Source of the DNA: Gracilariopsis chorda
Lineage: Eukaryota; Rhodophyta; Florideophyceae; Gracilariales; Gracilariaceae
DNA length: 64,000 nt
Assembly: GCA_003194525.1 (NCBI GenBank)
Contig: NBIV01000014.1
Span: forward strand, 434,001-498,000
Direction: 5' to 3'
The notes under the pieces are model-generated. The model searched no databases. It had not been told where the DNA came from and saw only the letters and a program-made list of their open reading frames with translations. The translations under genes were made by a program, and so were the position numbers. This document shows, in pieces, positions 21,801 through 33,172 of this stretch (positions are counted from its first letter, which is position 1; each line of letters begins with the position of its first letter).

Positions 21801-22498
21801 CATGTTATGTTGCAGATGTTGAACAGAGCCATAGGCTATGCACATACACATATAAGATCATTCAAGCTTCGTGAGTACCAAAATTCATGTTCATCCAGGC
21901 AGTAATGCTATAACCACGTAACGCAGCAATCCCAGGGTTAACGTATTGTTACTTATGCGCTTCCGCATTAGTTCCCATTCTTAATGCATTTAACTTTCTG
22001 CTTCACATCAACAATTTCTTGAAAGGTAGTGGAGTAATGATCGTGTACTTCAGAGACCAATCTCCGTGAAAATAGAGGTGGTTCAAGTGCAGCGTCTTCG
22101 GAGTAGCGACAACTTCCCGCAGATAAGAGTGGGGTTTCATCAACTGTTGCGTACTGAAACAAAGGCTGTAGACTCACAAAATCGGCATTCATCGACATTT
22201 ACACCTATGAAATCGTTCTTTCGTTAAACCCGTTACCCCAGTATCCGTTGAATCCGGTGCGTTGTCGACCGTAGACATCGCATACTTTTGTCACATTGCA
22301 ACCCCACACTGGTCCTGTTGTGAAGACATGGCACTAAGAGGACGTTATAAGACAACCGCCCGCTTGTTCGAGTCATAGGTTACTCTTACAGGAATATCAG
22401 CTTTTCCTTGACCAATCTGCAGTCTTAGGCCAGTTGGGCCCTTCTATGGAACTCCGTCCAAGCATTCTCTTTCCTATGTCCCCGTGAGAATGTTTACA
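21801..22498. other. Intergenic region
   Basis: About 700 bp between two convergent genes. A minus-strand frame with an ATG at 22198 and stop at 21968 encodes 76 residues of natural-looking composition (ETPLLSAGSCRYSEDAALE). I cannot place it in a family and do not call it a gene. Confidence 0.3.
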
Positions 22499-23464
22499 TC
22501 AAAGCTGAGCTTCCACAGCTCCGGTTTGCTGAATCCATTGCTGGAGTAGCGATGGACATGTCATGTTCCCTCCGCAGACCACAACAACGATCGTTCCTTC
22601 AAGTGAAATACCTTGTAAAGCCGCTATAGCAGCTCCACATGCCGGCTCGACCAGCATACGGTGTTTGACGGCAAGCAAAGAACACGCTTCTACTGCCTCA
22701 CGATCGCTAACTACGCGTGGTATTACTTTTCTACCTTCACGCACCCACTCTGCACACTTCTCGCTAACTGCAAGAGCGCCCAATGATTTCGCAATGGACG
22801 AAATTTCGGGCAAAGCAACAACCTCGCCGGCTTCCACCATCTTCGCAAAGCTATGAGCACCATCGGTCTCCGCTGTCACGATAGGCACGTCATCCCATCC
22901 ATTCCGACGCATACCCTCTGCGATACCAAGGAAGAGACCGCCGCCTCCAACGCTAACAACAACTGCAGCAGGTTTATTATCCAGTTCCACTGCCAGTTCG
23001 TCTATTAAAGTTGCATGGCCAGTCCATAAGCGTGGATGATCAAACGGGCTAATGTGTAATGAACCTTCCTCTTTTGCGAGTTGCTGAGCATGCTTATCGG
23101 CCACGTCCCAGACTTTTCCGTGGACAACTACTTCAGCTCCTTCTTCTCGCAGTCTTCGCTTCATGAATTCTGGCGTGCTCTCCGGTACCACTATTGTGAC
23201 GTGCACACCTAATTGCTTCCCCGCATACGCAACCGCAGCGCCCGCATTTCCACCTGACGAGGACACAAAGTGGCGCACTCCTTCCTGTACAGCGGTTGAA
23301 CACAGATACCCATGACCACGGATTTTAAAAGATCCACTTGGTTGTGTGTTTTCCAGCTTTAGAAGCACTCTCTGGGTAGGTGTTGAAAGAACTCGGGAAT
23401 GAATAAGAGGGGTTTGAACATGTAGCTGCTCTGTTGCTGTGTTGGTGGATACAGACTTGGCCAT
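22499..23464 (-). CDS. L-serine/L-threonine ammonia-lyase (SDS-like, PLP-dependent)
   Basis: Predicted 321 residues, matching animal serine dehydratase (about 328) along its length. The start LHVQTPLIHS corresponds to LHVKTPIRDS of human SDS. The pyridoxal-phosphate lysine is in PSGSFKIRG; the phosphate loop is SVGGGGLFLGI; SSSGGNAGAAVAYAG binds substrate; VEPACGAAIAAL and VVVVCGGNM close the fold. The reaction is deamination of serine (threonine) to pyruvate (2-oxobutyrate) and ammonia. ATG at 23464 (MAKSVST) gives the cytosolic length; ATG 23554 would add 30 residues. Serine racemase is an alternative, but the SDS-type start argues against it. A Harbinger element lies 161 bp upstream of the chosen start. 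Confidence 0.9.
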   Translation of the reverse strand: MAKSVSTNTATEQLHVQTPLIHSRVLSTPTQRVLLKLENTQPSGSFKIRGHGYLCSTAVQEGVRHFVSSSGGNAGAAVAYAGKQLGVHVTIVVPESTPEFMKRRLREEGAEVVVHGKVWDVADKHAQQLAKEEGSLHISPFDHPRLWTGHATLIDELAVELDNKPAAVVVSVGGGGLFLGIAEGMRRNGWDDVPIVTAETDGAHSFAKMVEAGEVVALPEISSIAKSLGALAVSEKCAEWVREGRKVIPRVVSDREAVEACSLLAVKHRMLVEPACGAAIAALQGISLEGTIVVVVCGGNMTCPSLLQQWIQQTGAVEAQL

Positions 23465-23625
23465 TTTAGCCTCTGATGACGCCAATCTACCTTTTTTCCT
23501 CTGACAAAGCGGCGGCAGTTTGCTCTCTTTTGCAAGGGTGTTGGGATTGCACATCCTGCCCACGCCATGAAACCCCGGAGAAAGCAAGCTCAGGTCACCT
23601 CTACTGGCTAGCAGAGTTTTACTAA

Positions 23626-23640
23626 GAGCATCTCCACCGG
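23626..23640 (+). repeat. Left terminal inverted repeat of Harbinger element
   Basis: GAGCATCTCCACCGG, preceded by TAA. Matches the reverse complement of 26510-26524 at 14 of 15 positions. Confidence 0.9.
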
Positions 23641-24119
23641 AGGCGAAGCAAATAGGAAAAAGAGCAAACAGTTCGAGCAACTTGTAATGCCGTGGTTGGC
23701 TGAACAAATGTTTTCTGTTATTCTGTCCTGCCTCAATTTAGCACATCCCCACCGGTGTCGGGAGTTCCTGTGAGACGGCAATGATCCTTTCAAGCCATGG
23801 ATATTCTTCTCCACGAACTTGTACACGATGACCAAGACGCTGCCTTGCTCCTTCTCGACAGCAGCAGCAGCGATAGCAGCCAAGGCGGTCCTCTTCGAGG
23901 CTGCCGTCCAGGAATAGCAGCAAAAGTGCCGCGGGGTCACAAAAAGGCATCTGTAGATCTATAACGCTATTGTTTCTCTACTTATCCCATATATAGTTCT
24001 ACCTTGATCACCAGCTGCTATTACATATCTCTGCAGTGTTTTACCGCATTGCTAGCGCAATCGCAGAGCACGGCTTGTTTTTCACGTAAACAACTGATAC
24101 AACGCACTTGTAAGGCTTC

Positions 24120-24900
24120 ATGACTTTGCAAAAGACAACTGCCGCGCTTTATCTCTTAGCCTATGGCAGTGCGGCTGACTCCATCTACATATACGTTCGC
24201 ATAGCTGATTATACGGCTTTGCAGTGCATAAAGCACTTTGCAAAGGCAGTTCTAGCCTGCTTTGTTGTCTATTACCTACGAAGCCCTACCAAAAAGGACA
24301 TGCGTCATCTTTTTCGTCAAAATCAGGAGCGTGGTTTTCCCGGTATGTTGGGTTCTATAGATTGTTGCAAAGTGAAGTGGAAAAATTGCCGGACTACGCA
24401 TCATGGGCACCAAAAAGGTAAGAAAGGCGTTGCAAAGATCAAGATGAAAATGATAACCAATCGCCGTTTATAGATCTTGCATATATGCTTTGGGATACCC
24501 GGCTGCAAGAATGATATCAATGTTCTTGATGCATCCCCTCTGAGCAACAAAATGGCATCAGGCACATACCCGCCGCCGTGGCAGTACGCAATTGCTTGTC
24601 AATTCCGCAGCATACTCTACTAGTTTGCCGACGGTATATACCCAAATTGATTCATTTTTGTACAAACCGTAACGTTTCCGTTGACAAGAAAAGAGCGTTT
24701 GATGACTCGGTGCCAAGAAGTGGAACAGAAAAATGTAGAGCGTGCTTTTGGGGTCTTACAAGGAAATTGGCATATACTGGCGCGACCTATTAGGCTCTGG
24801 AGGAAGCATGTGAGAAATGACATTGTCAACTGCTGAGTTACCATGCACAACATGGTGATTGAATTGCGAGGAGAAGGATATGTGGAACAAAGTAGAGTTC
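24120..24900 (+). pseudogene. Decayed Harbinger transposase
   Basis: Scattered plus-strand frames show the plant-type PIF/Harbinger transposase in order: FAKAVLACF and YLRSPTKKDMRHLFRQNQER, then GFPGMLGSIDCCKVKWKNC (first catalytic Asp in SIDC), FGIPGCKNDINVLDASPLS, ADGIYPK (second Asp), and VERAFGVLQGNWHILARP (final Glu). At least three frameshifts and several stops interrupt these blocks, so it is inactive. The frames after about 24730 continue with RLWRKHVRNDIVNC and HNMVIE, the usual C-terminal landmarks. No intact copy of this subfamily lies in the window. Confidence 0.88.
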
Positions 24901-25245
24901 AGCAAGATAACTATACAGTCGTGTGGGAAAGCGCTGCTCCCTTGTGGAGTCTAAAAAGCACAGCGAAGGCAGAGTTCCTCCATTTGGATCAATTGGTGCC
25001 ATATTTCGCCTGCAAAGGTTTATGCGGAATGAGAAAGAGTATTACAAAACCAAGAGACTGGTAATGGAACACCTTTGGCGGCGTTTTCGTGAGACGGAAT
25101 CGTAGATAGTGCGAATTTCAGGCTCAAAAATACGCGCTTGTCGCTGACAGAGAGTTTGTGGAGCTGTTTCAAAGATATTGGTAGCGTCAGAATGCCAGAA
25201 CACGCTTTATTTCCAAAGCTACATGAGAAAGACGGTGTAAAAGCA

Positions 25246-26145
25246 TCAGGCAGTCTTCCCACTTTCGTTGGCATCTTCTGACACACTTTTTCCCTCCTCT
25301 AGCACATCGGAAGAGGTTTTACACAGCTCTTTCAAAGCCCGGTAGCGCATAATGTTGAAGTATTCAACACATTCTACCTCGTCACAACCTTCCCAAGCGC
25401 TCGTAAAAAGCAATATTTCATAATAGCGCTTGAAGGCAGCGTTGCACTCTACCTGGGCGGCAACTGGCTCCTCGGCAAGACGCATTTTCTTCTCGGTTAG
25501 TGTCGACCTCTTCAAAAGCTCCTTCCCCTTCCTTCGTCTTGTCGGACGGATTTTCTGCTCAGCATCATTTTCGTCGCTTTCCATTTTATCTGAAGAAAGG
25601 GTATCGTTTTCGAGTTTGATGATTGAGTCTTGAGGCGACAAACCTTGGACATCCCCGTCCCCGGTTTCACATCCTCTTGCCCCAGCCATGGCATTCTCAT
25701 ACGCACACTTGTATTTGTCAAAGTTACGCAACACCCTCCAGGCCAATTAGTGCTTAAATGGAGGATCACAGTCCTTGCTGACGTGGTTCATGTTTATTCC
25801 GTTGTAGACAGCAGTGGTCATCTTGATGATGTCTTCGGGAGAAACACCCGTGTTGTCTTGGCGGACGAGGCGGGCGTTATATCCATTAAAGATCATACAA
25901 TCTTTGTGTACGATCTTGCACCGGGCCTTTATGGAAAAGACGGGGCATTCCACTCTGTTTGCAGGCTTGAGGATCTCATTTTAAAGCTCTGTGACGGCGA
26001 CATAGAAGGCATCTCCCTTCTGCTGTATGTCTAGAATATAGTTTTCCGATACTTTCACCCAAGCTTTTGCAATAGCCTCTTCTTCGGCTGGGGTGAAACT
26101 GGAACCACGCAGAATCTTCTTTTTTGGAATGTACGAAACAGCCAT
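25246..26145 (-). pseudogene. Harbinger accessory Myb/SANT-like DNA-binding protein, two internal stops
   Basis: Read from ATG 26145 (MAVSYIPKKKILRG), the minus strand keeps one frame for about 300 codons, broken only by two in-frame TAA codons (near 25979 and 25748). The start RGSSFTPAEEEAIAKAWVKV and the following FYVAVTE and KPANR..CPVFSIKARCKIV fit the trihelix/Myb-SANT domain of the second Harbinger protein, which binds the element's ends and escorts transposase into the nucleus. The acidic linker is followed by a plant-like C-terminal helix (AAFKRYYEILLFTSAW). It has decayed much less than the transposase in the same element. Confidence 0.8.
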
Positions 26146-26509
26146 GAGAGGATGGAAATACAAATCGCTCTTCTTAAAGAAAGGTGGTCAATCAAGTATG
26201 GGTAGGAGGGTTACTTCAGGAGAGTAGCTAGTGACTATTTATATCCTGCTTTGGGTGTCTCCGTCACTTGCCGCCATCCGCCAACAGGGGTTTCGGCTGC
26301 TACGTCTCTTTTGGCGGCAAAATGCACCATTCACAATTAGCCAAGTGAAAACTTCTTTGCTCCAGTTTGCCGTCAGCAAAGAGGCAAATGGGTAATATTT
26401 GTTCTCGAAATTCTGCGAAGACTTCTTTCTTTCTCCTGATTTTTACCCATTGCGGTGGTCCTGGGCTCAAAAATGACCAAAATGTGCTGATTTGATTGTT
26501 TGATGGCTG

Positions 26510-26524
26510 CCGGTGAAGATGCTC
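26510..26524 (-). repeat. Right terminal inverted repeat of Harbinger element
   Basis: CCGGTGAAGATGCTC on the plus strand, followed by TAA. Inverted partner of 23626-23640. Confidence 0.9.
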
Positions 26525-26590
26525 TAAGTGAACAAGGTATGTTCCTCAAGTCATTTCAACCATTAGACCATTCAGCATTTACCATTCGTA

Positions 26591-27982
26591 CAGTGCACGA
26601 AAATCTGTTAAGCACACCCAGCCACAAGCTTCTATTGTAGGGATCGGCATGCTTTGGCGGTATAGTGATGTGGTGCACGCCGCAAGTTGGTTAGTTGTTC
26701 ACATTCATAGACTTTTTTTCTCATAGATAAGAACCACAGCTCTGCTATCATTAAAACACCTTGCGAAACTTCTTTAAACCCACGAAATACTATATGACAC
26801 ATGTCACAAAAATGGAGGAACTTTCTGCCAATTCAAACCTTTTGCCTGGCACTACTTATTATTAGTCACAGAAAACACTGCTTTGCTTGGCTATCCCAAA
26901 TAAGGCCCCAAATATGGCCAGAGGAAAGTACTTGTCTCAATTTGAAAAGACAGATATCCGCACTCCGCTATGAAGGAATCTCTTTACGCTAAGTTTCAGA
27001 GCACTTACAGCGCTCCGTCGGGGCTATGAGAAGCTTCTTAAGTTCAAAAAAAAGGCAAATCAGCCCACCATCGCCAGAAAGTTTCGAAAACTGTTTCCAG
27101 AGCAACATATTGCTTTGCTACGGGAGGCACATAAGGGCAACTGGAGTGGATCAGATTTGAGAAGGGACCTCAATCTCATTTTATCTTTTCAACGGGTGCA
27201 GCAGCTACTCAAGGAAGACGAAACCTTTAAATATTCAGAAATGATGCAAGGCCCAAAAATCACCGAAGATCATAAGATAGCATGACTACAATGGGCACTA
27301 CGCAACATATCTAAAGGAGATTTTTTTGGAATAAAGTTGTATGCTCACACGAAAAAAGCTCAACCTTGACGGTGCAGATGGTCTTTCATATTACTGACAT
27401 GATTCGAGAACAGAGCCGCGACGCCTATCCTCCCATGTTGGAGATGGTAGCTCGGTCATGGTTCGGGGAGCGAGATCATTGGATGGTGTCAGTGACTTAT
27501 TATTTTTATCAGGCCCTCAGGAATCTAAGAAGTATTGCGATAGCCTAGAGTTTGGCCTACTATCTTGGACTGCAGAAATATTTGGACCTATGTCAACTTG
27601 GGTGTTTCAACAGGACGGTGCATCAATTCATCGTTTTACTTTCACAAAGAACTGGCTACTCTAACGTCAGGTTCGGCTTCTATCTTGGTCTGCTAGGTTT
27701 CCAGACCTTAAAATAACTGAGAATGTCTGGGGACTAATGGCTAGGAAGGTTTACGCAAATGTTAAGCAGTTCGAGAATGTTGAGAATCCTAAGGACTCTA
27801 TTCTAAATGTATATCGCATTCTCACCGCAGACTACATGCAGAAACTGTATCGATCTATTCCTAGACGCTTGATAGCTGTGATGTACAAGCGTGATGGTGC
27901 TACAAAGTATTAGAACAATAAAGGCGTGCCATTTTATTACATTTATCATAACTTATTTAACGTGCTTAAACATTTTTTGCTG
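26591..27982 (+). mobile_element. Decayed Tc1/mariner-type DNA transposon
   Basis: About 1.39 kb, the usual Tc1 length. Its ends are inverted relative to each other: CAGTGCACGAAAATCTGTTA then AGCAC at the left, and, on the opposite strand at the right, CAGCAAAAAATGTTTAAGCAC, similar after small gaps. TA dinucleotides flank both ends (26589-26590, 27983-27984), as expected for Tc1/mariner. The interior is a broken transposase. It starts only 63 bp after the TAA of the neighbouring Harbinger element. Confidence 0.85.
26801..27913 (+). pseudogene. Tc1/mariner transposase, broken
   Basis: Plus-strand frames contain Tc1 transposase landmarks: KLNLDGADGLSYYWHD (first Asp region), VMVRGA, WVFQQDGASIH (second catalytic Asp), FPDLKITENVWGLMARKVYA (catalytic Glu in ENVWG) and the terminal PRRLIAVMYKRDGATKY. 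The first third (to about 27000) is an open but divergent N-terminal DNA-binding part. Several stops and frameshifts lie between these blocks, so it cannot be active. The C-terminal third is the best preserved. Confidence 0.85.
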
Positions 27983-28297
27983 TATGTTTTTCATGTGTAC
28001 TCCGTATGAAACAGAACTGCTTCAAACACGTACCACCGTCTTTTTGGGCACCCTTTTTGCACTCATGCAAGCGTGACTAGTGTCATGCTTGCACCTTTGA
28101 AACGCAATTATGGGCAGTCAGATGGATGTGCTTAAAGGCGTTTCGCGCACTGTATATACAGTCGTACGACTTATACCTATGAGATTGTCCAGCGAGCCTG
28201 TTATCCAGAGTTTTATTGACCAAAATATCCGGAATCTCAGTCGAAGCAATCACATTGTACACAGGAATGTAAAGCCTACCCGGGTGCATTACGCCTT
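27983..28297. other. Gap between Tc1 and Copia elements
   Basis: 315 bp of host sequence between the two transposons. Nothing recognisable. Confidence 0.4.
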
Positions 28298-28302
28298 CCC
28301 AG

Positions 28303-28430
28303 TGTGGGAGCAATGAAGGTGAAGCCTGTGGCTTTCTTTATTGTTGTAGATGCTTAGATCTCGGTGCTTAAATTGTGCTTGCTCGCCGTCGCTGCTTCTA
28401 CGTTGCTATGCTATCTGTCGTGTGACAACG
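28303..28430 (-). repeat. 3' LTR of outer Copia element
   Basis: About 128 bp. Pairs with 40327-40452; both contain GGGAGCAATGAAGGTGAAGC and end near TGTGACAAC/TTTGACAACA. Preceded on the plus strand by CCCAG. Confidence 0.9.
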
Positions 28431-30227
28431 GTTTCGAGGCGCGTTTCCATGGTCTACGGATTCTTTTCGCTCGCGCGAATGGGTTTCGCGTGACAACATT
28501 CCTCCCAATCCGCAGAAGTGTTAGGTAATGAAGCGAGAGGGATAATGTTAAGGCATTGCTTGAGATCCAATAATTTCGTTCGCGGAAGGCACTTGGTTAG
28601 GATATCGGCAAGAATGTCCACTGAAGCGACGTGGTGTACGCTGATCAGTTTCCGGATTAACAGACATCGGAGATAATGATGGCGAAAGTCAATCAGTTTC
28701 CTTCGTTTCGATAGTCCTGTGCGATTGGATATGGCTATTGCAGCTTTTTTGTCAACAAACAAGGGCACAGGTAGAGACGGTGCGACTTTGCAGAACGACA
28801 AAAGGCGGTGTATGAAAGAGGCGTGTCGTTATGTGAAGTTGCAGCGACGTATTCGGCTTCGGCCGTTGACTATGCCACGATGGATTGCTGTGAGGAGGTC
28901 CATGTGATAGGGCTGGTAATTATGGCTATTACTAATCTGGTAATTGACTTCCAATTCTGTTTGTCTGCGGCAAAGTCGGCGTCAGCCTATGTTCGAGAGG
29001 TATTTTGTGAGACTTTAGGGCCTGATCTGGATAGGATGCCGTGGTAGAATATTAGTCCAAAGGCGAAGTGGGGAAGTAGTACCAACTACGGGTAGTGGTT
29101 GCAAAGTACCAGCCACTAGGGTGACAGTCCACTGGGGTGTGGTTGCGTTGTGAGTACTTTCTGGCGTGCAGACGCAATGGGCGGGCGTTATCTGAGGCCC
29201 ATACCGGTCGGGCGCACTCGTAACGATGGCTTGGAAGCCTGTGTCCGCTGAACGCTTGGGGGCGACTAGAGCATGGAGGTTATGCTTGCCTTTACTCCTC
29301 AGTGGCCGGCTGCACTTGAGCAAATTAATACAGTCGGCGAGGTGCTCTAGACCACCGGTAACTACTACTAAAAAAATAAATAAAATTCTACGCTATTTTA
29401 CCGTGCACTGTGCTGCAGTGCCAGGTTCACCAGACGTCACAATTCAGATCACAACTATCTCCAACCTACGTGGCTAATATTGAGACGAGCCAGTGGTGCT
29501 CTGGTCCTTCGTCCACCTCTTCGGAACTCCAGCTTGCCAGCCGTCTGAACTTAGGGCTATTGTACTACAGATGCCATGCGTGTGTGTTCCTTGGAGGTAG
29601 CGCAAGACTTCTTTCAGAAGTGCCTAGTGACATGTGGTTGTAAATTTGAACACTCTTGTAAGTCCGGATACGGCAAATGCAATGTCAGGACGAGTGCAAT
29701 CGGCGAGCCAGCGAAGGAGACCAAGAACGCGGCGATATAATTCGTTATGACTTGGTAGCAACGTGTTGTCGTCGGAGGGGCCGTGGAGTTCGGCTTTCGG
29801 GCTGTTGGGAGTTTTGCAAGGATTGAATTGAGAGAGTTGGATGAGATTTAAGGCTTGTTTGGCGTATTGCAGTTGGCTGACGTTTATACCGCCGTCAAGG
29901 TAGGTCAACCGCCAACCTAGGTAGACTGAAGTACGCCCGATTCGTTCGATCTCTTATTTCTGTTGTAGGTGCTGAAAGAGCTCGGAGATGATGTATGTGG
30001 ATGTGGAAGACACAACGTAGTCGTCAGAGCAAAGCCATACTAAATTGAACTCAGTCTGAGTGTGTCTTTTGTAAAAGAGACATGGCTCGTCATCAGATTG
30101 GGTGTACTTAGCTTTTCGGTGGGAGATTATGGCATCCTCTAAATAGTAGGAGAAACCTTATGGGATGTCGTATAGATTCTTGACTAGCCGTCTCCCTGGA
30201 GTGTTATGTTTGTACGTCCCATCAAAC
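28431..30227 (-). pseudogene. Copia reverse transcriptase C-terminal block and RNase H (outer element)
   Basis: RT motifs resume beyond the inner element (RLVKNLYDI; ELYRRVLGLLRWLADCTRPD), followed by RNase H ending DILADILTKCLPRTKL about 30 bp before the 3' LTR. Several breaks; part of the fossil. Confidence 0.8.
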
Positions 30228-30309
30228 TGTGGTTCTTGTTATCTCTTTTCTTCATCGTCCATCGTCGTTTAGCTTATGTATGGTTGGTCTAATGTAAGGC
30301 TGTTTGACA
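30228..30309 (-). repeat. 3' LTR of inner Copia
   Basis: 82 bp, TGTCAAACA...CCACA on the minus strand. Shares CATACATAAGCTA and CGACGA with 33173-33262. Confidence 0.8.
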
Positions 30310-33172
30310 CTGCAAAAATGTGACGCAGCAAGATGTGTCATTGTTTGTTAGTCCCCGGTTGATGCGTCTCATTTTTTTGTGGGACGGGGAATGATGCTTA
30401 TCGCCGCTCAGTGCGAGGTTGTGATGATGTTGTGGTTTAGACATGTGCTGCGCGAGAAGATCAGTGTCGTCCGCAATGTACGCAATTTCAGGGCGGGTAC
30501 TGTCTGTGATATAACGAATTTCACCGAGAACCTGTCGATATCGCGTTGCTTCTCTGGCTGTGAGTAGTTTGGTGGAGGGCTGTTGATCGAGTACTGTGAG
30601 GTTGTTGTAGGGAGTCTGCGTGGGGTTTCAATTTTGCATCCCAGTTTGGTGTAGGATCACATCAATGGCATCAGGTGGCGAGAGGTGTGTTTCGTACTTG
30701 GTCTGCGTGATGGTCCAGTTGAGGAAACGTCGCACAGTACCCAGTCGTTTGATTTTGTATTTGCGCAGGAGTTGGGTGTAAATGTTGTCAATAGGGTATT
30801 GGTGGGAAGCTAGAACCAGGAAATCGTCGATGGTGGTGCTGATGACGATATAACCGGTGTCTTTTTTGTGAATATAAAGGTAGGGATCGTGCTCGGAGGC
30901 CTTGAAGCCGATGCTTGTAAGGAGCTGTTTGAGACCGTGGTTATAGTATTATGCTGCAGGAAGTGATTCGTACAAGTTGCCGATGAGTTCGCCGTATTGG
31001 CCGGAATGCTTTTAAGTGCCGTTAGACCTTTGCACTTGTTTAAGATATATAGGCCGATCCCGTTGACAGCGCTCGTGAAGGTAGGCGGACTTAATGTCAA
31101 AACGTTCCAGGGGTAGTTGGAGTGAGGCGTGTAATGCTATGATCATACGTTGTGTCGTGCGGTCCGCGGTAAATGTTTTCGTGTGTTGTGGGTCGTAGTG
31201 CAAGCCGGGTTTCATTGGATCGCCGCGCACATTGCAGCCAGCATTGCGTTCTGTTATGTGTCCTTCTGCGGCCCGTTTGTACCTGTATAGCATCATGAGC
31301 GTATGAATGCTTCGAGTGGTGGCCGGTGATGAGCTGGCAACCATTTGATGCTGCTGTGATTGTCCAGGTTGTCTAGTCCGGCGTCATGGGCCTGCTTCCA
31401 GGCCTGTGCGTCGGGATGCATGCGAGCTTGAGCTAGATTGGCAGGTGAAGCGATGTCAATGGTGATGTCAAGAGGGATGGGTTTTTCGTGAGGTGTGGGT
31501 GGGGGATATGGGTAGAGCTTTGGACTTGCCCATGGGACGAGGAGTGGGTGAGGGAGGTAATGTTCGTTTATGGCGGGAGCGGGGGAACGGCCGTTCTGTG
31601 TGAGCTGAGATGTTGTGCAATATTATGCCGTTGAGTTGGTAGTGAGTGCCATTCTAGAGAGCTGTGCCGATCAGAATTGGCGGTGATTGAGTGGTGTCCC
31701 AGATGCTGCCTTCGGTTCACCTGAAGGATACTCTGCCGTAGTGACATGGTGAATCATGTACTGAAAGGAGATTACGTCTGATGTGATGGTTGGCAACGGC
31801 GTGCGTTTGAATGGTCTTATTCCTGTTCGTGTGCAGGTGGATGATTCCATGAGATGTGCATCGTGTCCGCTGATGCGTGGTGGAATGAGTTAGGAGTTCT
31901 CTGGCTGTAGTGTGCATGGTGGTTTTGTGGTGCATGAGATGCGTGGGATGCGCGCCGCTGTCGAGGATGAACTTACCATCTGCTTCGCTGCCAATTTTCG
32001 AGGTGACGTCTATTTGGTTGGGTGCCGTTGCCGGATGTGGCTGAAGTGGTGAGTACGCGATGGGCTGGGCTATGGGATGGTATGCATACTGGCGCTGTGG
32101 TGGATATGCTGGACCGGCATGTGCTAGAAGGGCTTGGGTTTTGCCTGTGCAATGATAGGGGTGATTGATGTCCCTATATATGGCGTCTGTGTGATTGCAT
32201 TTTCTGCCAAGGGCTATGTGGTATGCACATAGTTGGTTGTATGGGATCCTTTTTCGTAGATATGGTGGGCGGTTGAATTGTTGCCGTGAGGTGAATTGTG
32301 TGGGGAATGGTCCATAGTCTCCGGTGATTTTGGTATACCTGTGTGGATGTGGGGTTTGCTGTAAGCGGGGCGGTAAAGGGTGGCAAGCGATTTGAATATG
32401 CGAGTAAAGGTCTTGAGTGTGGTCAGTTTGTTGGCCAGTATGGGTGCTAGCATGGGGGTGAGAGTCGGAGAAGATTTGAGTCCAGCGATTATGAAGTGGA
32501 CAGTGGTTTCCTCATCTCCGATTCCAGTATATTTCGCCGTAATCATGCGTTGCCTGACTTTGTTGTGTTCCGCTAAGTAGGTTTTGATCGGAAGTTCTAC
32601 ATCGTACGTAATGTTTTCAGCTTCTGCTTTCAAGAACTGGTGATCGTCCTTTGTGGGCTGATTGATGTGCTGAATGATTCGTTCCACTAGGTCGTGAGGT
32701 GTCGGTTCGTCTTCAAGAACTAGGAGTAGACCGAGAATATCTATGGGAACCCTGCCTAATACGGCAGCTAACAAGCTTTTTTGCTTGGTTTGGTACTGTT
32801 TCTGAGCATTGGAGTCTGTGGGAAGGGGTGGGTTTTATTGGAGGTGTGGGAGCACGTCGGTGATAGCCGCATATGTTTTGAGTGCTAAGTACCACAAGGC
32901 ATAGTTGGAAGTGTCTAGGTCTAATATAATGGGTGCTTTGTCTGATTCCATGACTGCGATAGAACGTGTGGTAAGTTGGGTGGTGTCGCGGGGTATGTGG
33001 TTATCGTTTTGAGAGAGTATGGCGTTGGTTAAGAGGTCTTGTATGTGAGGATTCTTGCGGAGGTCGTGGCAGAGATGCCGTGCTGCTCGTGTGGTTGAGA
33101 GAGCCGTTGTGGGCTTGGGTGGGGGGCAGGCGGGGTGGACGTTAATGGCGCATGTAGCGTTTGCCCATAACC

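Larger units (their letters stand above)
23626..26524. mobile_element. PIF/Harbinger DNA transposon with TIRs and TAA target duplication
   Basis: A 2899-bp element. Both ends carry a 15-bp inverted repeat (GAGCATCTCCACCGG; the right end differs at one base), and the sequence TAA flanks it on each side (23623-23625, 26525-26527), the TWA target duplication typical of PIF/Harbinger. It holds a decayed transposase on the plus strand and a Myb/SANT-like second gene on the minus strand, arranged tail-to-tail, the standard two-gene layout. The transposase is clearly dead; the ends are still sharp. It sits in the 5' flank of the ammonia-lyase gene. Confidence 0.93.

Noticed and set aside
23467-23707. 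Longer N-terminus for the ammonia-lyase
   Set aside because: The stretch above 23626 is transposon sequence and begins with TTG; the SDS family begins at LHV.TP, close to ATG 23464.
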